Positions 27,826 to 41,814 of a stretch of 64,000 nt of DNA are shown here, piece by piece. A program made the position numbers and the translations under genes. Below the pieces are notes generated by a model that saw only the letters and a list, made by a program, of their open reading frames with translations, searched no databases and was not told the origin of the DNA. This stretch comes from Listeria cossartiae subsp. cayugensis (GTDB taxonomy: Bacteria > Bacillota > Bacilli > Lactobacillales > Listeriaceae), in assembly GCF_014229095.1 (NCBI RefSeq), contig NZ_JAARZC010000002.1, positions 434,001 to 498,000 on the forward strand, in the 5' to 3' direction. Every line of letters starts with the position of its first letter. The first letter of the stretch is position 1.

Positions 27826-27856
27826 ATAAAATGAAACAGAAAAGGTGGCGCTTTAA

Positions 27857-28768
27857 ATGAAAAATTTGTTGTCAATGGAAGCATTAACCGTCCATGAAAT
27901 CGAGCATTTATTAGAGCAAGCGGCACAATTTAAACGCGGCAAAAAAGCCACTTTTAACGAACAGGCTTTTGCGGTCAATATGTTTTTTGAACCGAGTACG
28001 AGAACGCATACGAGTTTTGAAGTAGCGGAGAAAAAGTTAGGTGTCGAGGTAGTTTCCTTTGATGCAGCGAGCTCTAGCATGACTAAAGGCGAAACACTTT
28101 ACGACACACTACTCACGATGCAAGCGGTCGGAGTGAATGTTGCGGTGATCAGGCATTCAGAAGAAAACTACTACGCAGGGCTTGAAAACTTAGATATTGC
28201 GATTGTAAACGGCGGGGACGGCTGCGGGGAGCACCCGAGTCAATCACTGCTCGACTTATTCACGATAAAAGAACAATTTGGTACTTTTCAAGGGTTGAAA
28301 GTAGCAATTGCTGGCGATATTCGGCATAGTCGGGTAGCGAATTCCAATATGAAAGTGTTAAAAAGGCTTGGGGCGGAATTGTTTTTCTCTGGACCGAGCG
28401 AATGGTTTGATGAAAGTTACTTAGCATATGGCACGTATTTACCGGTCGATGAGATGGTTGAAAAGGTGGATGTGATGATGCTTTTACGAGTACAACATGA
28501 GCGCCACAGTGGAACAGAACAATTTACTAAAGAAAGCTATCATGAACAATTTGGGTTAACGGTGGAACGGGCGGCAAAATTGAAAGCAGATGCGATTATT
28601 ATGCATCCAAGCCCAGTGAATCGCGACGTGGAAATTGCTGATAGCTTAGTCGAAAGCGAAAAATCACGCATTGTGACGCAAATGACAAATGGCGTTTTTA
28701 TACGGATGGCAATTTTGGAAGCTATTTTAAAAGAACAGGAAAAGAGGGCGAAATTATGTACGTATTAA
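27857..28768 (+). CDS. pyrB: Aspartate carbamoyltransferase catalytic chain
   Basis: Second step of UMP synthesis: carbamoyl phosphate plus aspartate to carbamoyl aspartate. The 303 aa length fits. [13 protein letters not shown] is the carbamoyl-phosphate site, [12 protein letters not shown] holds the His of the active site, and [11 protein letters not shown] is the C-terminal signature. No regulatory chain (pyrI) is present, as expected for Firmicutes. It overlaps pyrC by 13 bp, so translation is coupled. Confidence 0.97.
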   Translation: MKNLLSMEALTVHEIEHLLEQAAQFKRGKKATFNEQAFAVNMFFEPSTRTHTSFEVAEKKLGVEVVSFDAASSSMTKGETLYDTLLTMQAVGVNVAVIRHSEENYYAGLENLDIAIVNGGDGCGEHPSQSLLDLFTIKEQFGTFQGLKVAIAGDIRHSRVANSNMKVLKRLGAELFFSGPSEWFDESYLAYGTYLPVDEMVEKVDVMMLLRVQHERHSGTEQFTKESYHEQFGLTVERAAKLKADAIIMHPSPVNRDVEIADSLVESEKSRIVTQMTNGVFIRMAILEAILKEQEKRAKLCTY

Positions 28769-30036
28769 AAAATGGGCAAGTGTTAAACGAAGCAGGCGAG
28801 CTTGAGAAGAAAGATGTACTCATTCAAAATGGCAAGGTTAACTTGATTGCTGATTCGATTGAAGTAACAAGCGGCAAAGAATTTGATGCAACTGGAAAAC
28901 TGATTGCTCCCGGATTTATCGATGTCCATGTACACCTTCGCGAGCCAGGCGGCGAACATAAAGAAACCATTTTGACAGGAACGCAAGCAGCTGCACGCGG
29001 TGGTTATACGACGATTTGCTCGATGCCGAATACGAAGCCTGTTCCAGATTCCAAAGCAGTAATGGAACGTTTGCAAGCGAAAATCAAAGAAACGGCTGAG
29101 GTGCGCGTGTTGCCATATGCGTCAATTACGACAAGTCTCGGTACGGACGAGTTGGTAGATTTTGAAGCGTTAAAAGAAGCGGGCGCATTTGCTTTCACGG
29201 ATGACGGGGTGGGCGTGCAGCTAGCTGGAACGATGTATGAAGCGATGAAACGGGCGGCGGCGCTGGATATGGCGATTGTGGCGCACTGTGAAGATAATTC
29301 GCTTATCTACGGCGGTGTGGTCCATGACGGGATTTTTGCAGAAAAAGAAGGACTCAAAGGAATTCCAAATATTGCCGAGTCTGTCCAAATTGCACGGGAT
29401 GTTCTGTTAGCGGAAGCGGCGGGCTGTCACTATCATGTTTGCCACATTTCGACCAAAGAATCGGTTCGGGTTGTGCGTGATGCGAAACGGGCGGGAATTC
29501 GTGTGACTGCCGAAGTTTCGCCACATCACTTAATTTTAGATGAAGAAGATATTCCGGGAAATGACGGTAACTGGAAAATGAATCCACCACTTCGCAGCAA
29601 AGAAGATCGGGCGGCACTTTTAGAAGGGTTACTGGATGGAACGATTGATTTTATCGCGACAGACCATGCACCACACGCAGCTGAAGAAAAAAATGTGCCG
29701 ATGGAGCAAGCGGCTTTTGGCATCGTTGGTTTAGAAACAGCTTTCCCACTACTATATACACATTTTGTCAAAACGAACGAATGGACTTTAAAACAACTGA
29801 TTGACTGGATGACGGTGAAGCCAGCGGAATGCTTTAAACTACCGTACGGCAAACTAGAAGTAGGCGCGGTGGCGGATATCGTCGTACTTGATTTAGAAAA
29901 AGAAGCGAATATCGACTCAGCTACTTTTTACTCAAAAGGAAAAAATACACCATTTGTTGGAGAAACGTGTATCGGTTGGCCGGTAGCCACGTTTGCAGAA
30001 GGAACGCTTGTATACAATGAGGGGGAAATCAAATGA
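28756..30036 (+). CDS. pyrC: Dihydroorotase
   Basis: Zinc amidohydrolase (426 aa, class I) that cyclises carbamoyl aspartate to dihydroorotate. Metal ligands are seen in [10 protein letters not shown], further His residues in AHCEDN and CHISTKES, and the last Asp in [15 protein letters not shown] is also diagnostic. It overlaps pyrB upstream and pyrAA downstream (ATGA). Confidence 0.97.
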   Translation: MYVLKNGQVLNEAGELEKKDVLIQNGKVNLIADSIEVTSGKEFDATGKLIAPGFIDVHVHLREPGGEHKETILTGTQAAARGGYTTICSMPNTKPVPDSKAVMERLQAKIKETAEVRVLPYASITTSLGTDELVDFEALKEAGAFAFTDDGVGVQLAGTMYEAMKRAAALDMAIVAHCEDNSLIYGGVVHDGIFAEKEGLKGIPNIAESVQIARDVLLAEAAGCHYHVCHISTKESVRVVRDAKRAGIRVTAEVSPHHLILDEEDIPGNDGNWKMNPPLRSKEDRAALLEGLLDGTIDFIATDHAPHAAEEKNVPMEQAAFGIVGLETAFPLLYTHFVKTNEWTLKQLIDWMTVKPAECFKLPYGKLEVGAVADIVVLDLEKEANIDSATFYSKGKNTPFVGETCIGWPVATFAEGTLVYNEGEIK

Positions 30037-31124
30037 CAAAGCGAATTTTAATGCTAGAAGACGGTAATTATTTTATCGGTGATGCAATTGGTAGTGAAAA
30101 AGAAACTATCGGCGAAGTAGTGTTCAATACGGGAATGACGGGCTACCAAGAAACGATTACAGACCCTTCTTACTACGGTCAGATTATCACTTTTACGTAT
30201 CCACTTGTTGGCAATTACGGCGTGAACCGCGACGATTTTGAATCGATTAACCCAGCTGTCAAAGGGGTTGTCGTGCGTGAAGCGGCAGAATATCCTTCCA
30301 ACTGGCGCAACCAAATGACATTGAATGAATTTTTAAAAGAAAAAGGGATTCCGGGAATTGCGGGAATTGATACACGGAAATTAACAAAATTAATCCGTAA
30401 AGAAGGCACTTTAAAAGGGATTTTGGCAGCAGAAACGGCAGATAAAGAAGAATTACTACATCATTTGCGCTCGGTTCGCTTGCCGGTTGACCAAGTGCAT
30501 GAAGTTTCCTCGGCTAAAGCATTTGCAAGCCCGGGCGACGGGAAACGAGTGGTGCTAGTGGATTACGGCGTGAAAAGCTCGATTTTGCGAGAACTAAATA
30601 AACGGAACTGCTATGTGACGGTTGTTCCTTATAATACGACTGCGGAAGAAATTATAGCGATGCATCCGGACGGCGTAATGTTATCAAATGGGCCTGGGGA
30701 TCCGAAAGATGTTCCAGAGGCGTTAGAAATGATTCGCGGGATTCAAGGCAAATTGCCACTATTCGGAATTTGCTTGGGGCACCAACTGTTTGCGCTTGCG
30801 AATGGGGCGGATACGTTCAAACTAAAATTTGGCCATCGTGGTGCGAATCATCCTGTGAAAGAGCTGGCAACAGGGCGCGTCGATTTCACCGCGCAAAACC
30901 ATGGTTATGCGGTAGAAAAAGAATCGCTTATTGGTACAGATTTAAAAGTAACACATATTGAATTAAATGATGAAACGGTGGAAGGGCTGGCTCATAAAGA
31001 ATTCCAAGCATATACGGTACAATATCATCCAGAAGCAAATCCGGGACCGAGTGATGTGAACTACTTATTTGATGAATTTATGGAAATGATGAATGGGAAA
31101 GAGGAGGGTGAATTACATGCCTAA
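30033..31124 (+). CDS. pyrAA: Carbamoyl-phosphate synthase small subunit (pyrimidine)
   Basis: Glutamine amidotransferase subunit of 363 aa that supplies ammonia to PyrAB. The class I GATase nucleophile is in GICLGHQ, and the His/Glu pair is in YHPEANPGP. The N-terminal half carries the CPSase small-chain signature ([14 protein letters not shown]). It overlaps pyrC by 4 bp and pyrAB by 8 bp. The location in the pyr operon marks it as the pyrimidine-specific enzyme. Confidence 0.97.
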   Translation: MTKRILMLEDGNYFIGDAIGSEKETIGEVVFNTGMTGYQETITDPSYYGQIITFTYPLVGNYGVNRDDFESINPAVKGVVVREAAEYPSNWRNQMTLNEFLKEKGIPGIAGIDTRKLTKLIRKEGTLKGILAAETADKEELLHHLRSVRLPVDQVHEVSSAKAFASPGDGKRVVLVDYGVKSSILRELNKRNCYVTVVPYNTTAEEIIAMHPDGVMLSNGPGDPKDVPEALEMIRGIQGKLPLFGICLGHQLFALANGADTFKLKFGHRGANHPVKELATGRVDFTAQNHGYAVEKESLIGTDLKVTHIELNDETVEGLAHKEFQAYTVQYHPEANPGPSDVNYLFDEFMEMMNGKEEGELHA

Positions 31125-34100
31125 ACGTGACGATATAAAAACAATTCTTGTAATCGGCTCTGGCCCGATTGTTATTGGGCAAGCAGCAGAGTTTGATTAT
31201 GCTGGAACGCAAGCCTGTCTTAGTTTGAAAGAAGAAGGATATCGGGTTGTTTTAGTGAACTCGAATCCAGCGACAATTATGACAGATGCGGAAATGGCGG
31301 ATAAAGTTTACATTGAGCCAATTACGCTTGATTTTGTATCGCGCATCATTCGCAAAGAGCGCCCGGATGCCATTTTACCAACGCTTGGGGGACAAACGGG
31401 GTTGAATATGGCGATGGAACTATCTGCGGCAGGAATTTTGGATGAATGTAACGTGGAAGTGCTTGGGACGGATTTAACGGCGATTAAAAAAGCGGAAGAT
31501 CGCGAAGCTTTCCGGGATTTGATGAATGAATTAGGCGAGCCTGTGCCAGAAAGCGACATTATCCATAATTTGGACGAAGCGTACACGTTTGTGGAACGTA
31601 TCGGCTATCCAGTTATCGTTCGCCCGGCTTATACGCTTGGTGGCTCTGGTGGCGGGATTTGCCACAATGAACAAGAATTAATTGAAACGGTAACGAGTGG
31701 TTTAAAACTGAGTCCAGTAACACAATGTTTACTGGAAAAAAGTATCGCTGGTTTTAAGGAAGTCGAATATGAAGTAATGCGTGACGCGAATAATAATGCG
31801 ATGGTCGTTTGTAACATGGAAAATATTGACCCAGTTGGCATACATACGGGTGATTCGATTGTTGTTGCGCCGAGCCAAACGTTATCCGACCGCGAATATC
31901 AACTATTGCGCGATGTGTCGCTCAAAATTATCCGCGCGCTTGAAATCGAAGGTGGCTGTAACGTTCAGCTGGCACTTGATCCGGATAGCTACAACTACTA
32001 TGTTATCGAAGTAAACCCGCGTGTCAGCCGTTCTTCTGCGCTAGCTTCTAAAGCAACTGGCTATCCGATTGCCAAACTAGCAGCGAAAATCGCAGTTGGC
32101 TTAACGCTGGATGAAGTTAGAAATCCAGTAACTGGAACAACATACGCCCACTTTGAACCAACGCTAGATTATGTGGTTGCTAAAATTCCGCGCTTTGCTT
32201 TCGACAAGTTTGAACAAGCAGATCGTCGCCTTGGAACGCAAATGAAAGCAACTGGAGAAGTCATGGCAATCGGCCGTTCATGGGAAGAAGCACTTCTAAA
32301 AGCAGTGCGCTCACTAGAAATCGGCGCGGACCATCTTTTACTAGAAGAAGCAGAAAACGCCGACGAAGAAACATTAGAACGCAAAATTTGCTTCCCAGAA
32401 GATGATCGCTTATTCTTCTTAGCAGCAGCCTTACGCCGTGGCCAAACAATCGAACAACTACATGCGAAAACTAAAATAGATTTATTCTTCTTATATAAAT
32501 TAAGCAAAACGATCGAACTAGAAAACCGCATCAAAGAAAATCCGCAAAATCAAGATATTTTGGCAGAAGCGAAACGGGCTGGTTTTTCCGACGCTTTCCT
32601 TGCGACTTGCTGGAATATCGACGAACAAGCGATTTACGACTTACGAAAAGCACAAAATCTTTTCCCAGTGTACAAAATGGTTGATACTTGTGCAGCTGAA
32701 TTCGAATCGACAACGCCATATTTCTATAGCACTTATGAAGAGGAAAATGAGTCAACTCGGTCAGCGAAAGAAAGCGTGATTGTGCTTGGATCTGGTCCGA
32801 TTCGGATTGGACAAGGGGTAGAATTCGATTATGCGACAGTGCACTCGGTGTGGGCTATTCAGCAGGCAGGTTACGAAGCGATTATCATCAATAATAACCC
32901 AGAAACCGTTTCGACCGACTTTAGTATTTCAGACAAACTGTACTTTGAACCTTTAACGCTGGAAGATGTCATGCATGTGATTGAAATCGAGCAGCCACTT
33001 GGGGTTGTCGTACAATTCGGAGGACAAACAGCGATTAACTTAGCAGACGGTTTAGCAAAACGTGGCGTGAAAATTCTCGGTACAAGTCTAGAAGATACCG
33101 ACCGCGCGGAAAACCGTGATGCCTTTGAAAAAGCATTAGAAATCTTAGAAATCCCGCAACCAGCTGGGAAAACAGCCACTTCGGTAGATGAAGCAATCAA
33201 GGTAGCGACTGCTATCGGCTATCCTGTCCTTGTCCGTCCATCTTACGTGCTTGGCGGCCGGGCAATGGAAATTGTGGAATCAGAAGAAGCGCTAAAACAT
33301 TATATGACGAACGCGGTAAAAGTAAATCCGAAACACCCAGTTTTAGTAGACCGTTATGTGAGCGGTCAGGAAGTAGAAGTGGACGCAATCAGTGACGGCG
33401 AAAACGTCTTAATTCCGGGAATCATGGAACACATCGAACGTGCCGGTGTCCATTCCGGTGACTCGATCGCCGTATACCCAGCCCAACGTCTAAGTGAACA
33501 AGTGAAAAACACGATTGTTGATTATACGACTAGACTGGCAACTGGCTTAAACATCATCGGTATGCTAAACATTCAGTATGTCGTGGACGGCGAAGAAGTT
33601 TTCGTTATCGAAGTAAATCCGCGTTCCAGCCGGACAGCGCCATTTTTAAGTAAAATTACCGAAATTCCGATGGCAAATGTGGCAACTAGAGTGATTCTAG
33701 GTGAGAACTTGATTGACCTTGGTTACACGCCAGGACTTGCGCCAGAAAAACAAGAAATTTTTGTTAAAGTGCCGGTGTTCTCTTTCGCGAAATTGCGTAG
33801 TGTTGATACTTCGCTTGGACCTGAAATGAAATCAACCGGAGAAGTTATGGGGAAAGATGTTACTTTAGAAAAAGCACTCTACAAAGGTTTTGTAGCAAGC
33901 GGAACAACGATGCATGATTACGGAACAGTACTTCTAACAGTAGCTGACCGCGATAAAGAAGAGGCTGTTGAGCTAGCTGCAAGATTCAACCGCATCGGCT
34001 TCACTATCATGGCGACAAAAGGAACAGCGAGCACGCTAGAAGAAGCCGGAATTCCAGTTTCGCAAGTGAAAAAAATCGGGGAAAATCAAGAAACGCTAAT

Positions 34101-34329
34101 TGACTACATCCGAAATGGCCAAGTAACGCTCGTAGTAAATACCTTAACAACTGGCAAACGTCCAGAACGTGACGGCTTCCAAATTCGCCGCGAATCTGTC
34201 GAAAATGGCATTCCGGTTTGTACTTCGCTTGATACGGCAGAAGCCATTTTGCGAGTACTGGAATCACGCTCTTTTGAACTCGAATCAATGAATACTAGTG
34301 AAGTAAAACAACCGAAAGCACGTGTATAA
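31117..34329 (+). CDS. pyrAB: Carbamoyl-phosphate synthase large subunit (pyrimidine)
   Basis: A 1070 aa synthase with two homologous ATP-grasp halves (each beginning with [10 protein letters not shown] or [11 protein letters not shown]), an oligomerisation region between them, and a C-terminal allosteric domain (last about 140 residues, [15 protein letters not shown]). [10 protein letters not shown] and [10 protein letters not shown] mark the two ATP sites. The ATG at 31117 has GAGGAGG upstream; the in-frame ATG at 31093 is inside pyrAA without an RBS. It makes carbamoyl phosphate for PyrB. Confidence 0.97.
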   Translation: MPKRDDIKTILVIGSGPIVIGQAAEFDYAGTQACLSLKEEGYRVVLVNSNPATIMTDAEMADKVYIEPITLDFVSRIIRKERPDAILPTLGGQTGLNMAMELSAAGILDECNVEVLGTDLTAIKKAEDREAFRDLMNELGEPVPESDIIHNLDEAYTFVERIGYPVIVRPAYTLGGSGGGICHNEQELIETVTSGLKLSPVTQCLLEKSIAGFKEVEYEVMRDANNNAMVVCNMENIDPVGIHTGDSIVVAPSQTLSDREYQLLRDVSLKIIRALEIEGGCNVQLALDPDSYNYYVIEVNPRVSRSSALASKATGYPIAKLAAKIAVGLTLDEVRNPVTGTTYAHFEPTLDYVVAKIPRFAFDKFEQADRRLGTQMKATGEVMAIGRSWEEALLKAVRSLEIGADHLLLEEAENADEETLERKICFPEDDRLFFLAAALRRGQTIEQLHAKTKIDLFFLYKLSKTIELENRIKENPQNQDILAEAKRAGFSDAFLATCWNIDEQAIYDLRKAQNLFPVYKMVDTCAAEFESTTPYFYSTYEEENESTRSAKESVIVLGSGPIRIGQGVEFDYATVHSVWAIQQAGYEAIIINNNPETVSTDFSISDKLYFEPLTLEDVMHVIEIEQPLGVVVQFGGQTAINLADGLAKRGVKILGTSLEDTDRAENRDAFEKALEILEIPQPAGKTATSVDEAIKVATAIGYPVLVRPSYVLGGRAMEIVESEEALKHYMTNAVKVNPKHPVLVDRYVSGQEVEVDAISDGENVLIPGIMEHIERAGVHSGDSIAVYPAQRLSEQVKNTIVDYTTRLATGLNIIGMLNIQYVVDGEEVFVIEVNPRSSRTAPFLSKITEIPMANVATRVILGENLIDLGYTPGLAPEKQEIFVKVPVFSFAKLRSVDTSLGPEMKSTGEVMGKDVTLEKALYKGFVASGTTMHDYGTVLLTVADRDKEEAVELAARFNRIGFTIMATKGTASTLEEAGIPVSQVKKIGENQETLIDYIRNGQVTLVVNTLTTGKRPERDGFQIRRESVENGIPVCTSLDTAEAILRVLESRSFELESMNTSEVKQPKARV

Positions 34330-34351
34330 ATAGAAGAAACGGGGTGGAACC

Positions 34352-36721
<2,370 letters not shown>

Positions 36722-36725
<4 letters not shown>

Positions 36726-37351
36726 GTATCGAAAAACAAGTAGCCGAACAATTGTTAGCAATCAAAGCCGTATTTTTAAAACCAAATGAGCCATTTACGT
36801 GGGCATCAGGAATTAAATCACCCATTTACTGTGACAATCGCCTAACATTAGGTTTTCCAAAAGTTCGCCAGTTTATCGCTCAATCACTAGCGGAAAAAAT
36901 TAAGCAAACGTTTGGCGAAGTGGATGTCGTTGCAGGCACCGCAACAGCTGGAATACCACATGCCGCATGGGTGAGCGATTTACTAGATTTACCAATGGTC
37001 TACGTTCGTTCAAAAGCAAAAGAACATGGCAAAGGAAACCAAATCGAAGGACCAATCGCTAAAGGTCAAAAAGTAGTCGTAATTGAAGATTTGATTTCAA
37101 CAGGTGGAAGCTCACTGAAAGCAGTGGAAGCTTTAGAGGAAGCGGGAGCAGAAGTCGTTGGTATCGCGGCCATTTTTACATATGGATTAGACAAAGGGAA
37201 AAAGTTACTTGAAGAAGCTGATACAAAACTAGTGACCTTAACAAACTACGACGAGCTAATTGAAGTAGCTTTAAACGAGAAATACGTGACACCTGAAGAT
37301 ATGGCAACGTTAAAAGAATGGAAGAAGAACCCTGAAATTTGGGGTAAATAA
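36722..37351 (+). CDS. pyrE: Orotate phosphoribosyltransferase
   Basis: A 209 aa PRTase converting orotate and PRPP to OMP. The PRPP motif [14 protein letters not shown] and the flexible loop [16 protein letters not shown] are visible. I used ATG 36722 with AAAGGAG; an in-frame ATG at 36713 falls inside that RBS region. It is the last gene of the pyr operon, before a strong bidirectional terminator. Confidence 0.97.
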
Positions 37352-37391
37352 AAAGAAGCTCACCTATTCTAAAGGTGAGCTTCTTTTTCTA
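37349..37391. terminator. Bidirectional terminator, pyrE / SDR gene
   Basis: AAAAGAAGCTCACCT and AGGTGAGCTTCTTTT form a perfect 15-bp stem with A and T tracts on both sides, serving both convergent genes. Confidence 0.95.
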
Positions 37392-37991
37392 TTAATATAC
37401 TTGATAACTTTGGCCAGTTTGGGCGCCAAAAACACTTTTTTCAAACGCACGAGCGACTTTTGCAGCTGGAACTGGTAGGAACCCTTGGAAAAAAGGTTCT
37501 AATTTATCCCAAGATTCTTCTAATACATTCGGACTCACTGTATTAATCCGAATTCCGCGCGGCATTTCAATCGCAGCAGATTTAGCAAAAGCAGTCACCG
37601 CGCCATTTGCCATTGCGGCAGAAGCCCCTTGAACAATTGGATCTTCCATCATAATTCCAGTAGTAAGCGTGAAACTGCCATGATCATTCAATGAATCAAT
37701 ACCAAGTAAAACGAGATTAATCTGACCGCCTAATTTACTGCTAATTGTCACCGCATTTTTCTCAGGCGTTAATTCCGTTAAAGGTGAAAAAGTGGCACTG
37801 CCTGTTGCTGAAACTATCGCATCGACTTTGCCAACTTGGGCATACATTTTTTTAATACTATCGATACTCGTAATATCTACCGTCACATCGCCACTATGTC
37901 TGCCCGCTGTTATCACATCCGCCTTTTTCTCCAAACGGTCTTTCACCGCAGAACCAAGCGTACCAGAAGCACCGATTAATAAAATTTTCAT
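37392..37991 (-). CDS. Short-chain dehydrogenase-like protein
   Basis: A 199 aa Rossmann-fold protein with the nucleotide motif GASGTLGSAV at the start. The usual SDR Ser-Tyr-x-x-x-Lys triad is not seen: where Tyr-x3-Lys is expected the sequence reads GASAAMANGAVTAFAKSAA. It may be a reduced or divergent SDR, as in small SDR-type putative oxidoreductases. The RBS is GGAAGGATG. It is monocistronic, convergent with pyrE. Substrate unknown. Confidence 0.8.
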   Translation of the reverse strand: MKILLIGASGTLGSAVKDRLEKKADVITAGRHSGDVTVDITSIDSIKKMYAQVGKVDAIVSATGSATFSPLTELTPEKNAVTISSKLGGQINLVLLGIDSLNDHGSFTLTTGIMMEDPIVQGASAAMANGAVTAFAKSAAIEMPRGIRINTVSPNVLEESWDKLEPFFQGFLPVPAAKVARAFEKSVFGAQTGQSYQVY

Positions 37992-38052
37992 TCGTTTATC
38001 ATCCTTCCAATTAAAAAGTAAAGTCAGTTAACATCTACCCTAAAAATAGAAA

Positions 38053-38086
38053 GAAAAAACGGCTCCGAGAAGGAACCGTTAATTTT
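38053..38086 (-). terminator. Terminator of the rqcH gene
   Basis: On the minus strand AACGGTTCC, loop TTCT, GGAGCCGTT (with a G-T pair) is followed by TTTTTT. It overlaps the stop codon region. Confidence 0.88.
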
Positions 38087-39791
38087 TTAAGGCTAATACA
38101 AGCTTTTCATCTGGTGTAACAAAATAAGTCGTTTGGTTATCGTAAATCACATAGCCGGGCTTGGCGCCATTTGGTTTTTTAACGTATTTTACGAGCGTAC
38201 CATCGACTGGAACGGTGGCGGATAGGCGCGCTTTTGAGTAGTAGGCGGCAATCATCGCAGCTTCTGTAATCGACGTGTCATCGGGACTGCTTGATTGAAT
38301 CACTACATGCGAACCGGGCAAATCTTTCACGTGGAACCAATATTCATTATTCCGAGCTAATTTATTCGTTAAATAATCATTTTGCTTATTGTTTTTCCCG
38401 ACTAAAATCGTTAGGCCTGTCGAAGAAGTGTATTTTTCGGGTGCTGGTAAAGTAGCTTTTTTGCGGCTACCTTTTTTCTGTTTGTAACGCAGGTAACCTT
38501 GTTCAGCGAGTTCTTGGCGGATTTCTTCCACATCTTCTGGACCGGACGTTTCTAGTTGTGACTCAACTGACTCTAAATAAGTAATTTCTTCTTTTGTCAG
38601 TGCGATTTGCTCTTTTACCACTTCGACCGCATTACGCAGTTTTTGGTAACGGCTAAAATAACTTTGCGCATTGGCAGACGGTGTTTTTCGAGTATCAAGC
38701 GGAATCGTCATTTTTTTCATATCATCGTAAAAATTTTCTACAGTGATTTCAGCCATGCCGCGCTCCATTAAATGTAAGTTGGCAGTAAGCATTTCGCCTT
38801 GGATACGGTAAATATCTGCTTTTTCTGTTTCGAGTAACGTGTTTTCGAGTTTTTCGATTTTCAGTCTACTGCGAGCCAGTTCATTGGATAATAGTTTTTC
38901 CAAATCATGCGCGAATTGGTGGACGCGATCACGACGTGCTTTGCCAATGTAAAAATGGTCTAAAAGTGTGCTCAGATTAGCGAATTCTGTTGCTTCTGCA
39001 TCGACATGACGGAGCGGGAAGAAATAGTAATCTTCTTTATTTTGGATGCGCCACTCGTTTGGAACAGCTGCACTTCCTAGATGGTCGTTCACAAGTCCCA
39101 TTACTTCAAAAAAGGCAGCGACAAGCGAATCTGCCGTTAAGTTTCCAGCGCGAAACACAATTTCCCGAGCAAGCAAAGGGCTGAATCCCGCAAAGTTTTG
39201 GACGAGCTGTTTATCAATTCGACCCGCTGGAAAATCAAGTCTATCCAGAATTTGCTCCGCGGTAACCTCGAATGGATTCAATTTGTCTGTTGCTGGTGGT
39301 AAAACATATGTTGCTCCCGGCAAAAGTGTTCGGTAACTATTTTGCGCTGGGGAAACGTGTTTAATACAATCGACAATCACGTTTTTTGCACGATCGACAA
39401 GTGTGATATTACTATGCCGTCCCATAATTTCCACGAATAAATCACAAAAGCGATTTTCGCCAATATCATCTTTGCCGCGAATACTAAATTGTAAAATCCG
39501 TTCATTTGGAAGCTGTGTAATTGACTCAATAATTGCGCCTTCTAAATATTTCCGGAGTAACATACAAAACATCGGCGGGGTTGCTGGGTTTTCAGGGATA
39601 TCATCGGTCCACTGAATGCGCGCATAGCTAGGGTGCGAGGAGATAAGTAGACGTTTATTTTCACGGTTTTTACGGATATATAAAACAAGTTCATGCGAAA
39701 ACGGTTGGTGGATTTTCATAATGCGGCCACTTTCTCCGTGTTCGGCAAGTTCTTCGGTCATGGATTTTAAAAACATTGCATCAAACGCCAT
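38079..39791 (-). CDS. rqcH: RqcH/FbpA NFACT family protein
   Basis: A 570 aa protein with the NFACT-N domain (about residues 1-180, with FRIRK-type basic stretch and MGRHSNITLVD), a central coiled coil (about 280-430), and a C-terminal NFACT-R region with VGKNNKQNDYLT and WFHVKDLPGSHVV. In B. subtilis RqcH adds C-terminal alanine tails to nascent chains on stalled 50S subunits. The Listeria homologue is also known as FbpA, a fibronectin-binding protein affecting virulence factor levels. It has no signal peptide. It is monocistronic on the minus strand. Confidence 0.93.
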   Translation of the reverse strand: MAFDAMFLKSMTEELAEHGESGRIMKIHQPFSHELVLYIRKNRENKRLLISSHPSYARIQWTDDIPENPATPPMFCMLLRKYLEGAIIESITQLPNERILQFSIRGKDDIGENRFCDLFVEIMGRHSNITLVDRAKNVIVDCIKHVSPAQNSYRTLLPGATYVLPPATDKLNPFEVTAEQILDRLDFPAGRIDKQLVQNFAGFSPLLAREIVFRAGNLTADSLVAAFFEVMGLVNDHLGSAAVPNEWRIQNKEDYYFFPLRHVDAEATEFANLSTLLDHFYIGKARRDRVHQFAHDLEKLLSNELARSRLKIEKLENTLLETEKADIYRIQGEMLTANLHLMERGMAEITVENFYDDMKKMTIPLDTRKTPSANAQSYFSRYQKLRNAVEVVKEQIALTKEEITYLESVESQLETSGPEDVEEIRQELAEQGYLRYKQKKGSRKKATLPAPEKYTSSTGLTILVGKNNKQNDYLTNKLARNNEYWFHVKDLPGSHVVIQSSSPDDTSITEAAMIAAYYSKARLSATVPVDGTLVKYVKKPNGAKPGYVIYDNQTTYFVTPDEKLVLALKN

Positions 39792-39852
39792 TAGTTATTC
39801 ATTCCTTTGTGAGTTAGTTACTTTCTATTTTAACATACATTCTGAAAATGTA

Positions 39853-39881
39853 TTGTATGCAAGGAGTAGCTTTGGTATAAT
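39853..39881 (+). promoter_or_regulatory. Promoter of yicC-gmk-rpoZ
   Basis: TTGTAT (39853-39858), 17 bp, TATAAT (39876-39881) with an extended TGG before it. It lies 66 bp before the ATG. Confidence 0.8.
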
Positions 39882-39947
39882 AAGAAGTCAGAACAAATTT
39901 CAAGTAATCTTAGAGGGAACTTTAAGTTATGAAAGGTGTCTTGCCGA

Positions 39948-40823
39948 ATGGTGAAAAGCATGACGGGATTTGGGCGTGCAACGAAAGAATTGGAAGCGTT
40001 CAAAGTAACCATTGAATTAAAAGCAGTCAACCACCGCTATTCCGAATTTCTTTTTCGGATGCCAAAGCAGCTCGCTTATTTAGAAGGGAAATTAAAAAAG
40101 ACCGTAAGTAAGCAAATCAAACGTGGTAGAATTGAATGTTTCTTTTCCATCACAGGAGAGCAAATTTCAAAACGTGCACTACATATTGATTGGGACCTCG
40201 CAGACAGCTATTACCGTTTTATTAAACAAGCAAGCGCTAGATATGAATTACAAGCATTACCAACGATGACCGATTTACTTCAAGAACAAGCGTATCTTTC
40301 TATTGAGGAAGAAGTAGAAGCAAGTAGCGAATTAGAACAACTAGTTTTAGACACACTTGCCCGCGCAACCGAGCGTTTGGATGAGATGAGAAGGATGGAA
40401 GGCACAGAATTACTGCTTTATTTCAAACAACATCTTACCGCACTCGAGAACAGCTTGGAAATCATTCAAGCCGAAATTCCAAACACAGAAAAACATTATC
40501 AAGAAAAAATCGAAACACGTTTACAAAATGTTGTAGGCGAACAATTTGATCCTAGTATCGTTCTTACCGAAGTCGCAATGCTACTTGAAAAGGCAGACAT
40601 TAACGAAGAAGTCGAACGAACAAAGAGCCATTTAAAGCAATTTTATGGTATTATTTTACTCGAAGAACCAATTGGTCGGAAGCTGGATTTTCTTATTCAA
40701 GAGATGAACCGCGAAGTCAACACGATTGGATCCAAAGCCAGTTCTCTGAAAATCACCGAACAAGTGGTGGAAATGAAAACGACGCTAGAAAAAATTCGAG
40801 AGCAAGTGCAAAATGTGGAATGA
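39948..40823 (+). CDS. YicC/YloC family endoribonuclease-like protein
   Basis: A 291 aa conserved protein starting MVKSMTGFGRA, the family signature. The C-terminal DUF1732 segment ends with KLDFLIQEMNREVNTIGSKA, also diagnostic. Family members (E. coli YicC) have been reported to be endoribonucleases that affect small RNA turnover. ATG 39948 has GAAAGGTG upstream, preferred over the GTG at 39936. It is cotranscribed with gmk and rpoZ, as in Bacillus. Confidence 0.9.
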   Translation: MVKSMTGFGRATKELEAFKVTIELKAVNHRYSEFLFRMPKQLAYLEGKLKKTVSKQIKRGRIECFFSITGEQISKRALHIDWDLADSYYRFIKQASARYELQALPTMTDLLQEQAYLSIEEEVEASSELEQLVLDTLARATERLDEMRRMEGTELLLYFKQHLTALENSLEIIQAEIPNTEKHYQEKIETRLQNVVGEQFDPSIVLTEVAMLLEKADINEEVERTKSHLKQFYGIILLEEPIGRKLDFLIQEMNREVNTIGSKASSLKITEQVVEMKTTLEKIREQVQNVE

Positions 40824-41662
<839 letters not shown>

Positions 41663-41670
41663 GCTTAACT

Positions 41671-41697
41671 GCTCCGCTTTCTTGCGGGGCTTTTTTG
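41671..41697 (+). terminator. Terminator after rpoZ
   Basis: GCTCCGC, loop, GCGGGGC followed by TTTTTTG. Confidence 0.92.
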
Positions 41698-41745
41698 TTA
41701 GTTAGACGCATCATAAAAATAAGCGGAAATGTCGTTTCTTCATGG

Positions 41746-41774
41746 TTTTGTCCTGCCTTAATTTAAGGTATAAT
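41746..41774 (+). promoter_or_regulatory. Probable coaBC operon promoter
   Basis: TATAAT (41769-41774) with a poor -35 (TTTTGT at 17 bp, or TTGTCC at 15 bp), 40 bp before the coaBC ATG. Confidence 0.55.
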
Positions 41775-41814
41775 GGAAGTAATGATTTTTATATTAAAAT
41801 GAGGTGACTTATCG

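Noticed and set aside
32169-32534. Minus-strand ORFs inside pyrAB
   Set aside because: Antisense shadows of a well-conserved gene, with Ser/Arg-rich low-complexity translations.
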